Positions 16,143 through 24,365 of a stretch of 64,000 bases of DNA are shown here, piece after piece; the stretch's first letter is position 1, and each line of letters begins with the position of its first letter. The stretch covers positions 1 to 64,000 of the forward strand of contig JBLWVL010000012.1 in the NCBI GenBank assembly GCA_048268485.1, written 5' to 3'. The position numbers and the translations under genes were made by a program. The notes under the pieces were generated by a model. It ran no database searches. It had not been told where the DNA came from and saw only the letters and a program-made list of their open reading frames with translations. Origin of the DNA: Oceanospirillum sp048268485. Lineage in GTDB: Bacteria; Pseudomonadota; Gammaproteobacteria; Pseudomonadales; Halomonadaceae.

Positions 16143-16685
16143 ATGGCTGAATTTACTTTATACACTCAAGAAACCGCACCAGAAGCAGCAAAACCGTTAC
16201 TCGCTGATTCAGTAGCAGCATTTGGTATGCTTCCTAACTTACATGCAGTAATGGCCGAAGCACCAACATTACTTCAAGGCTACCAAGTACTGCATGACCT
16301 GTTTCAAAAAACATCATTCAATGCAGAAGAGCTAACAGTAGTTTGGCAATCAATTAACGTAGAACACGACTGCCATTACTGTGTTCCTGCACACAGTGGT
16401 ATTGCAGCGGCAATGAAAGTTGACCAAGGTATTGTTGATGCACTTGTAAACAACACACCACTTGAAAATCCTAAGCTAGAAACGCTTCGTGAAACGACTC
16501 TTGCCATGACACGTGAACGTGGCGTGATCAGCGATGAACAAATCGAAAAGTTCTTTGCAGCAGGTTACGGTAATCAGCAATTGCTCGAAATCATTCTTGG
16601 TTTATCTCAAAAAGTAATGAGTAATTACACGAACCATCTTGCAGATACACAGGTAGATGAAGCATTTAAAAAGTTTGTAAAATAA
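16143..16685 (+). CDS. Carboxymuconolactone decarboxylase / AhpD-like protein
   Basis: A 180-aa all-helical protein of the CMD/AhpD superfamily. The redox motif is EHDCHYCVPAHSG, with C77, C80 and H84 in the AhpD arrangement (E-x(2)-C-x(2)-C-x(3)-H), so an alkylhydroperoxidase-type or thiol-redox role is more likely than true decarboxylation. It starts at 16143 with a good Shine-Dalgarno (TAGGAG). The gene is AT-rich like its divergent TetR neighbour, and the two form a self-contained regulator/effector pair. The inducer may be a quinone or peroxide; this is not shown by the sequence. Confidence 0.88.
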   Translation: MAEFTLYTQETAPEAAKPLLADSVAAFGMLPNLHAVMAEAPTLLQGYQVLHDLFQKTSFNAEELTVVWQSINVEHDCHYCVPAHSGIAAAMKVDQGIVDALVNNTPLENPKLETLRETTLAMTRERGVISDEQIEKFFAAGYGNQQLLEIILGLSQKVMSNYTNHLADTQVDEAFKKFVK

Positions 16686-16793
16686 CTTACGACTTTTAAA
16701 TACTGATATATCAAAAAGGCAGCCTGCTGGTTTCAGAACCGATACCTTAAACAGCAGCAACATGTCCTTTTCCTTCGTTCCTCCTACAAACAT

Positions 16794-16829
16794 AAACCCC
16801 CAATAGGACGAATCCTATTGGGGGTTTTT
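16794..16829. terminator. Bidirectional terminator between the CMD gene and livF
   Basis: AAACCCCCAATAGGA pairs with TCCTATTGGGGGTTT with a 4-nt loop, followed by T's on the plus strand. It serves both converging transcripts. Confidence 0.85.
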
Positions 16830-16854
16830 GAAGCTCAAACAGTAAGGTTAACCC

Positions 16855-17553
16855 TTAACCACCCAGATAAGCCTTACGTACGTCTTCGTTCACCAGCAGG
16901 TTATCACCGGTATCTTCCAGTACGATCTTGCCATGCTCAATCACGTAACCCCGGTCGGCCAGCTTCAGCGCCTGGTTTGCGTTCTGCTCCACCAGGAAGA
17001 TGGTGGTGCCTTCGCTGCGCAGCTGATCGATGATATCGAAGATCTGGTTAATGATGATTGGTGCCAAACCCAGTGAGGGTTCATCCAGAATCAGCAATTC
17101 AGGATTACTCATCATGGCACGGCCAATGGCCAACATCTGCTGCTCACCACCGGACATGGTACCGGCACGCTGGCTGTAACGCTCTTTCAAACGCGGGAAC
17201 AGTTCCAGTACGTGAGCCAGGCGTTCCTCGTAATTGGTATAGTTAAAGAAACCACCCATGGCGAGGTTTTCTTCAACGGTCATACCAGAGAAAACCCGAC
17301 GGCCTTCAGGCACGACAGCAAGACCAGTACGCATAATCTCAGAAGTTGCCTTCTGTGTGATATCTTCGCCTTTCCAGGTCACCGTGCCAGAAGATGCACG
17401 AGGATCACCACAGGCGGTCATCAGCAAGGTGGTTTTACCCGCACCATTAGCACCGATCAGGGTAACAATCTCACCTTTCTCAACATTCAGGGATACGCCT
17501 TGCAGAGCCTCAATGGGACCGTAGTGCGTATGAACATTATCAAGTCTCAGCAT
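16855..17553 (-). CDS. livF: Branched-chain amino acid ABC transporter ATP-binding protein LivF
   Basis: One of two ATPases of the LIV importer. The 232-aa product shows Walker A GANGAGKTT near residue 35, signature MSGGEQQMLAIGRA, Walker B LLILDEPSLGLAP and the H-loop region FLVEQNANQAL. It begins MLRLDNVHTHYGPIEALQGVSL as usual for LivF. Its ATG overlaps the livG stop by one base, so translation is coupled. It is the last gene of livKHMGF; the bidirectional terminator follows. Confidence 0.95.
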   Translation of the reverse strand: MLRLDNVHTHYGPIEALQGVSLNVEKGEIVTLIGANGAGKTTLLMTACGDPRASSGTVTWKGEDITQKATSEIMRTGLAVVPEGRRVFSGMTVEENLAMGGFFNYTNYEERLAHVLELFPRLKERYSQRAGTMSGGEQQMLAIGRAMMSNPELLILDEPSLGLAPIIINQIFDIIDQLRSEGTTIFLVEQNANQALKLADRGYVIEHGKIVLEDTGDNLLVNEDVRKAYLGG

Positions 17554-18320
17554 TACTCTTCTCCCAGATAAGCTTTGATTACCTCAGGGTTACCCTGAAT
17601 CTCAGCAGGTGTACCCGCTGCCAGTGGTTCACCCTGATTCACCACGTAGATCTGGTCAGAGATCCCCATGACCAGTCCCATATCGTGCTCAATCAGAAGA
17701 ATAGAGATACCCTGCTCATCCCGCAGCTGGACAATCAGCTCATCCAGAGCCTTGGTTTCGTTCGGGTTCAGACCTGCCGCGGGCTCATCCAGCATCAGTA
17801 GCTTCGGCTCGGTTACCATGCAGCGGGCGATTTCCAGACGACGCTGCTGGCCATAAGCCAGGTTTCCGGCTTCACGGTTAGCGAACTCCAGAAGGCCGAC
17901 ACGCTCCAGCCAGTGGGCAGCGCGATCCATCAGTTCCTGCTCGCTCTTTTTAAAGCCCGGCGTCATAAAGAAACCTTTCAGAAGGCTATGCTCGGCATGC
18001 ATATGCTGAGCAACCAAAAGGTTCTCGATCACGGTCATCTCTTTAAACAGACGCACATTCTGGAAAGTACGTACCATTCCCTCCCGGGCGATCAGGTGAC
18101 CGGGCTTGCCCCGCAGTTCCTTGCCCTGAAAGATAACAGAGCCTGCGGTTGGAATATAAAAACCACTCACACAGTTGAAAACCGTGGTTTTACCAGCACC
18201 ATTCGGGCCGATAACAGAGACAATTTGCTTTTCTTTTACTTCAAGATCGACGCCGTTTACTGCCAGCAGGCCACCAAAGCGCATCGTCAAATCTTTTACT
18301 GTTAACAGATTATTAGTCAC
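17553..18320 (-). CDS. livG: Branched-chain amino acid ABC transporter ATP-binding protein LivG
   Basis: The second ATPase of the importer, 255 aa. Walker A is GPNGAGKTTVFN near residue 38, the signature region is LAYGQQRRLEIARC and Walker B is LLMLDEPAAGLNP. LivG and LivF form the heterodimer on the cytoplasmic face of LivHM. The gene overlaps the end of livM by 8 bases and the start of livF by one, as expected for a tightly coupled operon. Confidence 0.95.
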   Translation of the reverse strand: MTNNLLTVKDLTMRFGGLLAVNGVDLEVKEKQIVSVIGPNGAGKTTVFNCVSGFYIPTAGSVIFQGKELRGKPGHLIAREGMVRTFQNVRLFKEMTVIENLLVAQHMHAEHSLLKGFFMTPGFKKSEQELMDRAAHWLERVGLLEFANREAGNLAYGQQRRLEIARCMVTEPKLLMLDEPAAGLNPNETKALDELIVQLRDEQGISILLIEHDMGLVMGISDQIYVVNQGEPLAAGTPAEIQGNPEVIKAYLGEE

Positions 18321-19566
18321 GTTTCAGCTCCAAATGCGGACGTTTCATCGGCAGCAGACCCTGTGGTCGCCAGATCATCATAAGTACCATCATCAGACCA
18401 AACAACAGCATGCGGTATTCGTCAAACTCACGGGCCAGCTCAGGCAGAACCGTCATGGCGATGGCCGCTAAAATCACACCCAGCTGCGAGCCCATACCAC
18501 CGAGTACCACAATTGCCAGGATGATGGCAGATTCGATAAAGGTGAAGGATTCCGGGCTGATAAAACCCTGGCGCGCCGCAAAGAAAGAGCCGGCAAAACC
18601 TGCAAAAGAGGCACCAATAGTAAACGCACCCAACTTAATTGACGTTGGGTTCAGACCCAAAGACCGACAGGCGATATCATCTTCACGCAGGGCTTCCCAG
18701 GCGCGGCCAATCGGCATACGAATCAGGCGACGAATTACATAAACGGTGATCAGAACCAAAACCAGTGCCATCAGATACAGGAACATTACTTTATATTCAC
18801 TGCTGTAACCGATACCAAAGAACTCATGAAAAGTCGTTGCTCCCTCTTCTGACGGACGGCGACTGAATTCCAGACCAAACAGTGTCGGCTTAGGAATACG
18901 CGCGATACCGTTCGGGCCGCCCGTAAGCTCTGTCCAGTTATTCAGCAAAATACGGATGATTTCACCAAAACCTAACGTCACAATCGCCAGATAGTCACCG
19001 CGTAAACGCAGAACGGGGAAACCCAGCAGGAAGCCAAACAGAGCTGCCAGACCACCGGCAATTGGCAGTGCTACCCAAAAAGAAACACCGAAGTACATAT
19101 TCAGCAGGGCATAGGTATACGCGCCCACCGCATAGAAACCTACGTACCCCAGATCCAACAGTCCCGCCAGACCAACCACCACGTTCAAGCCCAGCCCCAG
19201 CATCACATAGATCAGGGTCAGGGTAGCGATATCCACCGCACCACGGGAACTCAGGAAAGGAAAGATCAGCAGGCCGATGATCACAAACATCGTCCAGACA
19301 CGCTGCTGCTGAGGCGTACGTAAGAAGCCGGGAAGCTCCATGCGCTCATCACTGCGCATTTTAGTGGTAAAACGGCCAACCTGCTCCCGGAAAAGCTGCA
19401 GCAGAAAGACCAGTACAACACCCACAAACAGAAATGTAATTTTGCCGGTTGAAGACGCCTCAACAACCAGATTAATGCCTTCTGAGGTCAGAGACATCCC
19501 CAGCAGGAAGCCACCCAGCACCAGAGTAATCAGGGCGGCTACAAATGCAGAAGTCACACGAGACAT
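18313..19566 (-). CDS. livM: Branched-chain amino acid ABC transporter permease LivM
   Basis: Inner-membrane permease of 417 aa with about ten hydrophobic segments. It is of the long BraE/LivM type: two extra N-terminal spans and a charged loop (QVGRFTTKMRSDERMELPGF) precede the permease core. The core includes GLGLNVVVGLAGLLDLGYVGFYAVGAY and the EAA-like loop region EALREDDIACRSLGLNPTSIK that contacts the ATPase. It pairs with LivH. Start and stop overlap its neighbours, so it is translated as part of the operon. Confidence 0.94.
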   Translation of the reverse strand: MSRVTSAFVAALITLVLGGFLLGMSLTSEGINLVVEASSTGKITFLFVGVVLVFLLQLFREQVGRFTTKMRSDERMELPGFLRTPQQQRVWTMFVIIGLLIFPFLSSRGAVDIATLTLIYVMLGLGLNVVVGLAGLLDLGYVGFYAVGAYTYALLNMYFGVSFWVALPIAGGLAALFGFLLGFPVLRLRGDYLAIVTLGFGEIIRILLNNWTELTGGPNGIARIPKPTLFGLEFSRRPSEEGATTFHEFFGIGYSSEYKVMFLYLMALVLVLITVYVIRRLIRMPIGRAWEALREDDIACRSLGLNPTSIKLGAFTIGASFAGFAGSFFAARQGFISPESFTFIESAIILAIVVLGGMGSQLGVILAAIAMTVLPELAREFDEYRMLLFGLMMVLMMIWRPQGLLPMKRPHLELKRD

Positions 19567-20492
19567 TAGATTTTCTCCACCTCAGGTTTACCCAGAATAC
19601 CCTGCGGCATAAACAGCAGAATCAGAACCAACAGAGAGAAAGCAACAACATCTTTGTATTCTGCGGTCAGATAACCAGCTGTCAGACTCTCGGAAATACC
19701 CAGAATCAGACCACCCAGCATCGCCCCCGGAATACTACCGATACCGCCCAGTACCGCTGCCGTAAAGGCTTTAAGCCCAGCAATAAAACCGATATAGGGG
19801 TTTACCACACCGTAGTATAGACCCAGTAACATACCTGCAACCGCAGCCAGAGCTGCACCGATTACGAAGGTTACTGCGATAACATTATTTGAATTAATAC
19901 CCAGCAGGTTGGTCATGCCGATATCCTGCGCGCAAGCGCGACAGGCGCGCCCCATACGGGAGCGGGTAATAAATAGAGTCAGACCAATCATACACAGAAC
20001 TGTCGTCACCATAATGATCACCTGCATATAGGAGATCATAATATGGCTGCCATCAGGGTTACCAAACAGGAAACCACCCTGAATCATACTCGGCATCGCA
20101 ATATCACGTGAGCCCTGAGCCAAACGAATATAGTTCTGAAGAAAAATAGACATACCGATAGCAGAAATCAGTGCGATCAGACGCTTACTGCTACGAAGAG
20201 GGCGATAAGCAACCCGCTCAATAGAGAAACCATAGGCACTGGCTACCAGAATGCTCACCGCTAAAGCCATGGCGATAAGCAGAAAAGGATTATCAATACC
20301 CAGCATACTCAAACCTGCCAGGGCGATAAACGCGACATACGTACCGATCATATAGACTTCACCATGGGCGAAGTTGATCATGCCGATGATGCCATAAACC
20401 ATCGTGTAGCCGATGGCGATCAACGCATAGGTACTACCTATGGTCAGACCATTAGCAATCTGCTGAAGAAAATAAAAAATAGACTCGGACAT
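19566..20492 (-). CDS. livH: Branched-chain amino acid ABC transporter permease LivH
   Basis: Inner-membrane permease of 308 aa with about eight spans. It shows the LivH segments GLTIGSTYALIAIGYTMVYGIIGMINFAHGEVYM near the N-terminus and CRACAQDIGMTNLLGINSNN (ATPase-contact loop). The ATG at 20492 (MSESIFYFLQQ) is preferred over the open frame 23 codons upstream: it has AAGGTG upstream and matches LivH N-termini. The gap of 116 bases to livK contains dyads that may lower expression of the membrane genes relative to the binding protein. Confidence 0.93.
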   Translation of the reverse strand: MSESIFYFLQQIANGLTIGSTYALIAIGYTMVYGIIGMINFAHGEVYMIGTYVAFIALAGLSMLGIDNPFLLIAMALAVSILVASAYGFSIERVAYRPLRSSKRLIALISAIGMSIFLQNYIRLAQGSRDIAMPSMIQGGFLFGNPDGSHIMISYMQVIIMVTTVLCMIGLTLFITRSRMGRACRACAQDIGMTNLLGINSNNVIAVTFVIGAALAAVAGMLLGLYYGVVNPYIGFIAGLKAFTAAVLGGIGSIPGAMLGGLILGISESLTAGYLTAEYKDVVAFSLLVLILLFMPQGILGKPEVEKI

Positions 20493-20555
20493 TGGTTGAC
20501 ACCTTGAGAGCAACGCTAAACCCGAAGCCTGCTTTTGGCGGGCTCCGGGGGGAAC

Positions 20556-20581
20556 GTTCACAGTGTACTTTGTAAGTGAAC
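20556..20581. other. Inverted repeat in the livK-livH intergenic region
   Basis: GTTCAC (20556-20561) and GTGAAC (20576-20581) bracket 14 bases, and a GC-rich dyad follows at about 20522-20545 on the transcribed strand. Partial attenuation or mRNA processing between a highly expressed binding protein and its permeases is common in such operons; here it is inferred. Confidence 0.35.
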
Positions 20582-20608
20582 TGTTCGTTTCAATATTATT
20601 ATGAAGAC

Positions 20609-21724
20609 TTATTTGGCAGGGGATTTAGTGCCATCAGCGTGCCAGTTGTAAACAACGAAGTTAAATGAGGTCAGATCACCTTTCTCATCAAACTTAACAT
20701 CACCGATCGGCGTGGAAAATGAAGCTTTATGCATGTGCTCTGCAACTTCGTAAGGATCGCTGCTGCCGGTTGCATTCATACTGTCAGCCATAACCTGAAC
20801 CGCTGCGTAAGCAGGCATTACGAATGGGCCGGAAGGATCCTGTCCTTTCTTTTCAAACGCACTGACCAGACCTTGGTTCTTAGGATCCAGTTCAAAGCTT
20901 GGTGGCAGGGTAACCAGTAGACCTTCAGAAGCTTCGCCAGCGATAGCAGAGATGTCTTTGTTACCGACACCTTCAGGGCCCATAAATTTCACATCAAGAC
21001 CCAGCTCAGCAGACTGACGCAAAATCAGACCCAGCTCAGGGTGGTAACCACCGTAGTAAACGAAGTCCACATTGTTACGCTTCAGTTTAGCAACCAGAGC
21101 AGAGAAGTCTTTATCACCAGCAGTGATACCTTCAAACATCACAACATCAACACCCGCTTCTTCAACGGTGTTCTTAACAGCTGTTGCGATACCTTCACCG
21201 TACTGCTGCTTATCATGAATAACAGCCATACGCTTAGGTTTTACACTTTCTGCAACAAAGCGGCCAGCAACAGGCCCCTGTAAGCTGTCCAGTCCGATGG
21301 TGCGAAAGATCAGTTCATAGCCCTGCAGCGTAATATCCGGGTTAGTAGAAGCAGCCGTCACCATTACGATACCTTCATCTTCGTAGATATCAGACGCGGG
21401 CTGAGTTGAGCTCGAGCAAAGGTGACCAACAACATAGCTGATGCCATCATTTACGATTTTGTTAGCTACCGCTACCGCTTGTTTAGGGTCACAAGCATCA
21501 TCGTATTTAACACCAACCAGTTTCTCACCGTTTACACCACCGTTTTTGTTGATCTGCTCGATCGCCATTTCAGCGCCGATAAACTGCATATCACCATACT
21601 GTGCAACAGGGCCGGAAACAGGGCCTGCAAGGGCAATCTTGATCTCAGCCTGGGCCAGAGAAGCGCCCATCAATGCGGCGGAGACACCCATTCCAATAAG
21701 AGTTTTTTTCACCATGCTCTTCAT
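20609..21724 (-). CDS. livK: Periplasmic branched-chain amino acid-binding protein
   Basis: The substrate-binding subunit of the LIV importer, 371 aa. The signal peptide VKKTLIGMGVSAALMGASLAQA is cleaved before EIKIALAGPVSGP, the classic mature LivJ/LivK/BraC start. Conserved segments include QYGDMQFIGAEMAIEQINKNGG, DDACDPKQAVAVANKIV and GHLCSSSTQPASDIY; the two Cys residues of this region form the LivJ-type disulfide. The start at 21724 has GGGA spaced 9 bases away; an ATG three codons later is an alternative. First gene of livKHMGF. Confidence 0.95.
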   Translation of the reverse strand: MKSMVKKTLIGMGVSAALMGASLAQAEIKIALAGPVSGPVAQYGDMQFIGAEMAIEQINKNGGVNGEKLVGVKYDDACDPKQAVAVANKIVNDGISYVVGHLCSSSTQPASDIYEDEGIVMVTAASTNPDITLQGYELIFRTIGLDSLQGPVAGRFVAESVKPKRMAVIHDKQQYGEGIATAVKNTVEEAGVDVVMFEGITAGDKDFSALVAKLKRNNVDFVYYGGYHPELGLILRQSAELGLDVKFMGPEGVGNKDISAIAGEASEGLLVTLPPSFELDPKNQGLVSAFEKKGQDPSGPFVMPAYAAVQVMADSMNATGSSDPYEVAEHMHKASFSTPIGDVKFDEKGDLTSFNFVVYNWHADGTKSPAK

Positions 21725-22191
21725 TATTATTTCCCATTTTATTATTGATAATTCGATTTCAGCTGAATTAACAGGGATCTCGTCTCAGCTGATTATTCTG
21801 ATATCTGAGAAAAAATGACTCACATTTCACCATTGATTCAACAGAACACCAGACCTTCGACTAAGGATTATTCACTCAAATTCTGACTTTTGTCTAGTTT
21901 GTATCGGTACAAATTTCATTTACAAGCCATTTCCAACCAAAAATAAAACCAGATAAAAACAAAATACCACGAAAATAAATCAGAATTAACATCTAAAAAC
22001 AGACGAATCAACTACATGAGGAATAAAACCAGGTATTTAGCTCCGTTTGTAACACTTTATTTACAACTCTTTTTTGCAGTGCATTTTTTTTAAATTCAGG
22101 TACTTAACAGTAAAAATTTTGGTTATTTTTTACGCACAAGACCGAGTTGTGGACTACGTTTTAGTCAGACACTCAAGATTAGAGGTGGGCC
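21725..22191. promoter_or_regulatory. livK / DUF3135 divergent regulatory region with two dyads
   Basis: This 467-base AT-rich region separates livK (minus) from the DUF3135 gene (plus) and contains no gene. TTTGTA-TCGG-TACAAA is a perfect palindromic element at 21898-21913. TTGTAA-N8-TTACAA lies at 22047-22066. Either may bind a regulator of the liv operon. I could not place a confident promoter. Confidence 0.4.
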
Positions 22192-22548
22192 ATGACAACC
22201 CAACTACCTTCGTTTGATGTGCTAATGGATCTGGCTCAAAACAATCCTGAACAACTGGAAAAAATGCGCAACACCCTAAGTGAAGAGATTATTCAGAACG
22301 CTTCACCAAGAGCTCGCAATAAACTTAAGGGCATTATATTTAAAGTAAATATGGAGCGCCGGCGCAGCAAAACGCCTATGCACAGCTGCATTCGCATTGC
22401 AGCCCTAATGCAGGCGTCCTATGGTCAGATGCGGGAAAAACTTGACCTGCTGCTCCAATCACAACCACTTTACCTGGTAAAGCGCACAGAAAAGCCTAAG
22501 CCTGAACAAACCGATAACGTTTTGCCTTTCAGGCCAGCAAATAAGTAA
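22192..22548 (+). CDS. DUF3135 family protein
   Basis: A 118-aa cytosolic protein. The pattern LPSFDVLMDLAQNNPEQLEKMRNTLSEEII followed by NKLKGIIFKVNMERRRSKTPMHSCIRIAALM is that of the uncharacterised DUF3135 family found in gammaproteobacteria. It is helical and basic in the middle, and proline/lysine-rich near the C-terminus. The Shine-Dalgarno AGAGGTGG precedes the ATG. It stands alone between the liv and amt regions. No function is known. Confidence 0.82.
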   Translation: MTTQLPSFDVLMDLAQNNPEQLEKMRNTLSEEIIQNASPRARNKLKGIIFKVNMERRRSKTPMHSCIRIAALMQASYGQMREKLDLLLQSQPLYLVKRTEKPKPEQTDNVLPFRPANK

Positions 22549-22740
22549 CAGGTAAACAGCCAGAATAACTGAGTCGATACCCAATCTTTTCAGTTGATAG
22601 CTGCAAGTTCCGTCTAACCCCACCAACCATCACCGTACTCAGTTAATATCACTAAAAAATCTGCCAATACAAAGAATAAACAACCAACAACAAGAACAGA
22701 TACTCTCCTATTCCATCAAAAGCTACTCCCTTCCTATTTG

Positions 22741-22758
22741 CTGGCATACATCCTGCTT
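22741..22758 (+). promoter_or_regulatory. Candidate sigma-54 promoter of amt
   Basis: CTGGCATACATCCTGCT has the invariant GG (22743-22744) and GC (22755-22756) separated by ten bases, plus the T and CA flanks of the sigma-54 consensus. Nitrogen-controlled amt genes are often sigma-54/NtrC dependent. The distance to the start codon (about 215 bases) is long, and no NtrC site was recognised. Confidence 0.4.
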
Positions 22759-22813
22759 TTTAAGGCAGTACGCGCCTTGAGTTAGTGCATAAGCGCACCG
22801 CTACGATGCAATA

Positions 22814-22837
22814 AAAAAGTGATAAAAATCACATAGT
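22814..22837. promoter_or_regulatory. CRP/Vfr-like site upstream of amt
   Basis: AGTGA-TAAAAA-TCACA (22818-22833) is near the CRP consensus TGTGA-N6-TCACA, with A/T-rich flanks of the right type. A TATAAC element lies just downstream. This would add carbon control to ammonium uptake. Confidence 0.45.
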
Positions 22838-22974
22838 TATAACATCCGGCACCAAAAAATTATTTTCTTTGCGATAGCACTCTACTTATTGGCGCATCAG
22901 CCATGCGCAAAGCTTGTGCAACGCAGACTCAAAACGCCCTGATATAGGGCATATAAAAATACAAGGGGAAGCCT

Positions 22975-24201
22975 GTGGAGACCATCTCTGTAGACACAAT
23001 AAACAGTGCAGTTGAAACACTGATGCAGGGAGCCAATACGCTCTTTATTCTTATAGGAGCCATTCTGGTTCTGGCAATGCATGCCGGTTTTGCCTTTCTT
23101 GAAGTGGGTACTGTGCGCAAAAAGAACCAGGTGAACGCATTAGTTAAAATTATGACTGACTTTGGCTTTTCAACGTTAGCTTACTTCTTTATTGGCTACT
23201 GGATCGCCTATGACATCACCTTCTTCAGCAGCGCTGAAGTTCTGGCAGAGGCCAATGGCTATGCACTGGTGAAATTCTTCTTCCTGCTGACCTTTGCCGC
23301 AGCGATTCCCGCAATTATCTCAGGGGGGGTTGCTGAGCGGGCACGCTTCTACCCTATGCTAATGGCTTCAGCACTTATTGTCGGCCTGGTTTATCCTCTA
23401 TTCGAAGGCATCATCTGGAATGGGAACTACGGTTTTCAGGATTGGCTGATAAGCCAGTTTGGTGCGCCTTTCCATGATTTTGCCGGTTCTGTGGTCGTTC
23501 ATGGCGTGGGTGGCTGGATCGCGCTGGCAGCTATTTTGGTTCTGGGGGCCCGAGCCGGACGCTACCGTAATGGTAAAGTGGTTGCTTTCGCACCGTCGAA
23601 TATCCCTTTTCTTGCCTTAGGCTCCTGGGTTCTGACTGTTGGCTGGTTTGGGTTTAATGTTATGTCGGCACAAACCCTTGACGGTATCAGCGGCTTGGTT
23701 GCCGTTAACTCTCTGATGGCGATGGTCGGCGGCATTATAGCCTCAATGTTTCTGGGTAAAAATGACCCCGGCTTCATCCATAACGGGCCTTTGGCGGGGC
23801 TGGTAGCCGTTTGTGCTGGCTCCGATATTATGCACCCTATGGGGGCATTGATTACCGGAAGTATTGCTGGTGCTCTTTTCGTTGTAATGTTCACTCTGGC
23901 ACAAAACAAATGGCCACGCTTGGATGATGTATTAGGTGTCTGGCCTTTACACGGACTTTGCGGAGTCTGGGGCGGTATCGCCGCAGGTATTTTTGGCCTG
24001 GAAATCCTGGGAGGGCTCGGTGGCGTGACCCTAGCTTCACAGCTGATCGGCACACTGGCAGGCGTCGTTATCGCCGTTCTTGGCGGCTTCATCGTTTATG
24101 GGCTGGTACACAAAATAGCCAATATCCGCTTGGATGAAGAAGAAGAGTTTAACGGTGCTGATCTCAGTATTCACAAAATTGGTGCAACCAGTGATGACTG
24201 A
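22975..24201 (+). CDS. amt: Ammonium transporter
   Basis: An Amt/Mep family inner-membrane channel, 408 aa, with about eleven hydrophobic spans. Recognisable segments are HAGFAFLEVGTVRKKNQVNALVKIM near the N-terminus, FAGSVVVHGVGGWIALAAIL (first conserved pore His) and WPLHGLCGVWGGIAAGIF (second pore His). It begins with GTG at 22975, chosen because AAGGGGAA lies five bases upstream and no ATG fits. There is no signal sequence. No glnK gene accompanies it, unlike the usual glnK-amtB pair, so PII control must come from elsewhere. A small hairpin (GCCCT-GATAT-AGGGC, 22935-22949) is in the leader. Confidence 0.94.
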   Translation: METISVDTINSAVETLMQGANTLFILIGAILVLAMHAGFAFLEVGTVRKKNQVNALVKIMTDFGFSTLAYFFIGYWIAYDITFFSSAEVLAEANGYALVKFFFLLTFAAAIPAIISGGVAERARFYPMLMASALIVGLVYPLFEGIIWNGNYGFQDWLISQFGAPFHDFAGSVVVHGVGGWIALAAILVLGARAGRYRNGKVVAFAPSNIPFLALGSWVLTVGWFGFNVMSAQTLDGISGLVAVNSLMAMVGGIIASMFLGKNDPGFIHNGPLAGLVAVCAGSDIMHPMGALITGSIAGALFVVMFTLAQNKWPRLDDVLGVWPLHGLCGVWGGIAAGIFGLEILGGLGGVTLASQLIGTLAGVVIAVLGGFIVYGLVHKIANIRLDEEEEFNGADLSIHKIGATSDD

Positions 24202-24239
24202 GCCCTGTTAAGCCCACCACTCTGTTACCACCCTCTGAG

Positions 24240-24266
24240 CACCCGGCGTCTATTGCCGGGTGTTTT
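24240..24266 (+). terminator. Rho-independent terminator after amt
   Basis: CACCCGGC pairs with GCCGGGTG over a 7-nt loop and is followed by TTTTATTT. Confidence 0.85.
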
Positions 24267-24365
24267 ATTTAACCTAACCCGTTTTGCCATGATTAAGGCA
24301 GGACAACACGCTAACGATTCATTAAAATCCTCCGCCTGCCCCTTATTGATACCTCAGAGATACTC

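Noticed and set aside
22865..22925. Sigma-54 promoter at TTGGCGCATCAGCCATGCG before amt
   Set aside because: GG and GC are separated by twelve bases, not ten; the element at 22741 fits better.
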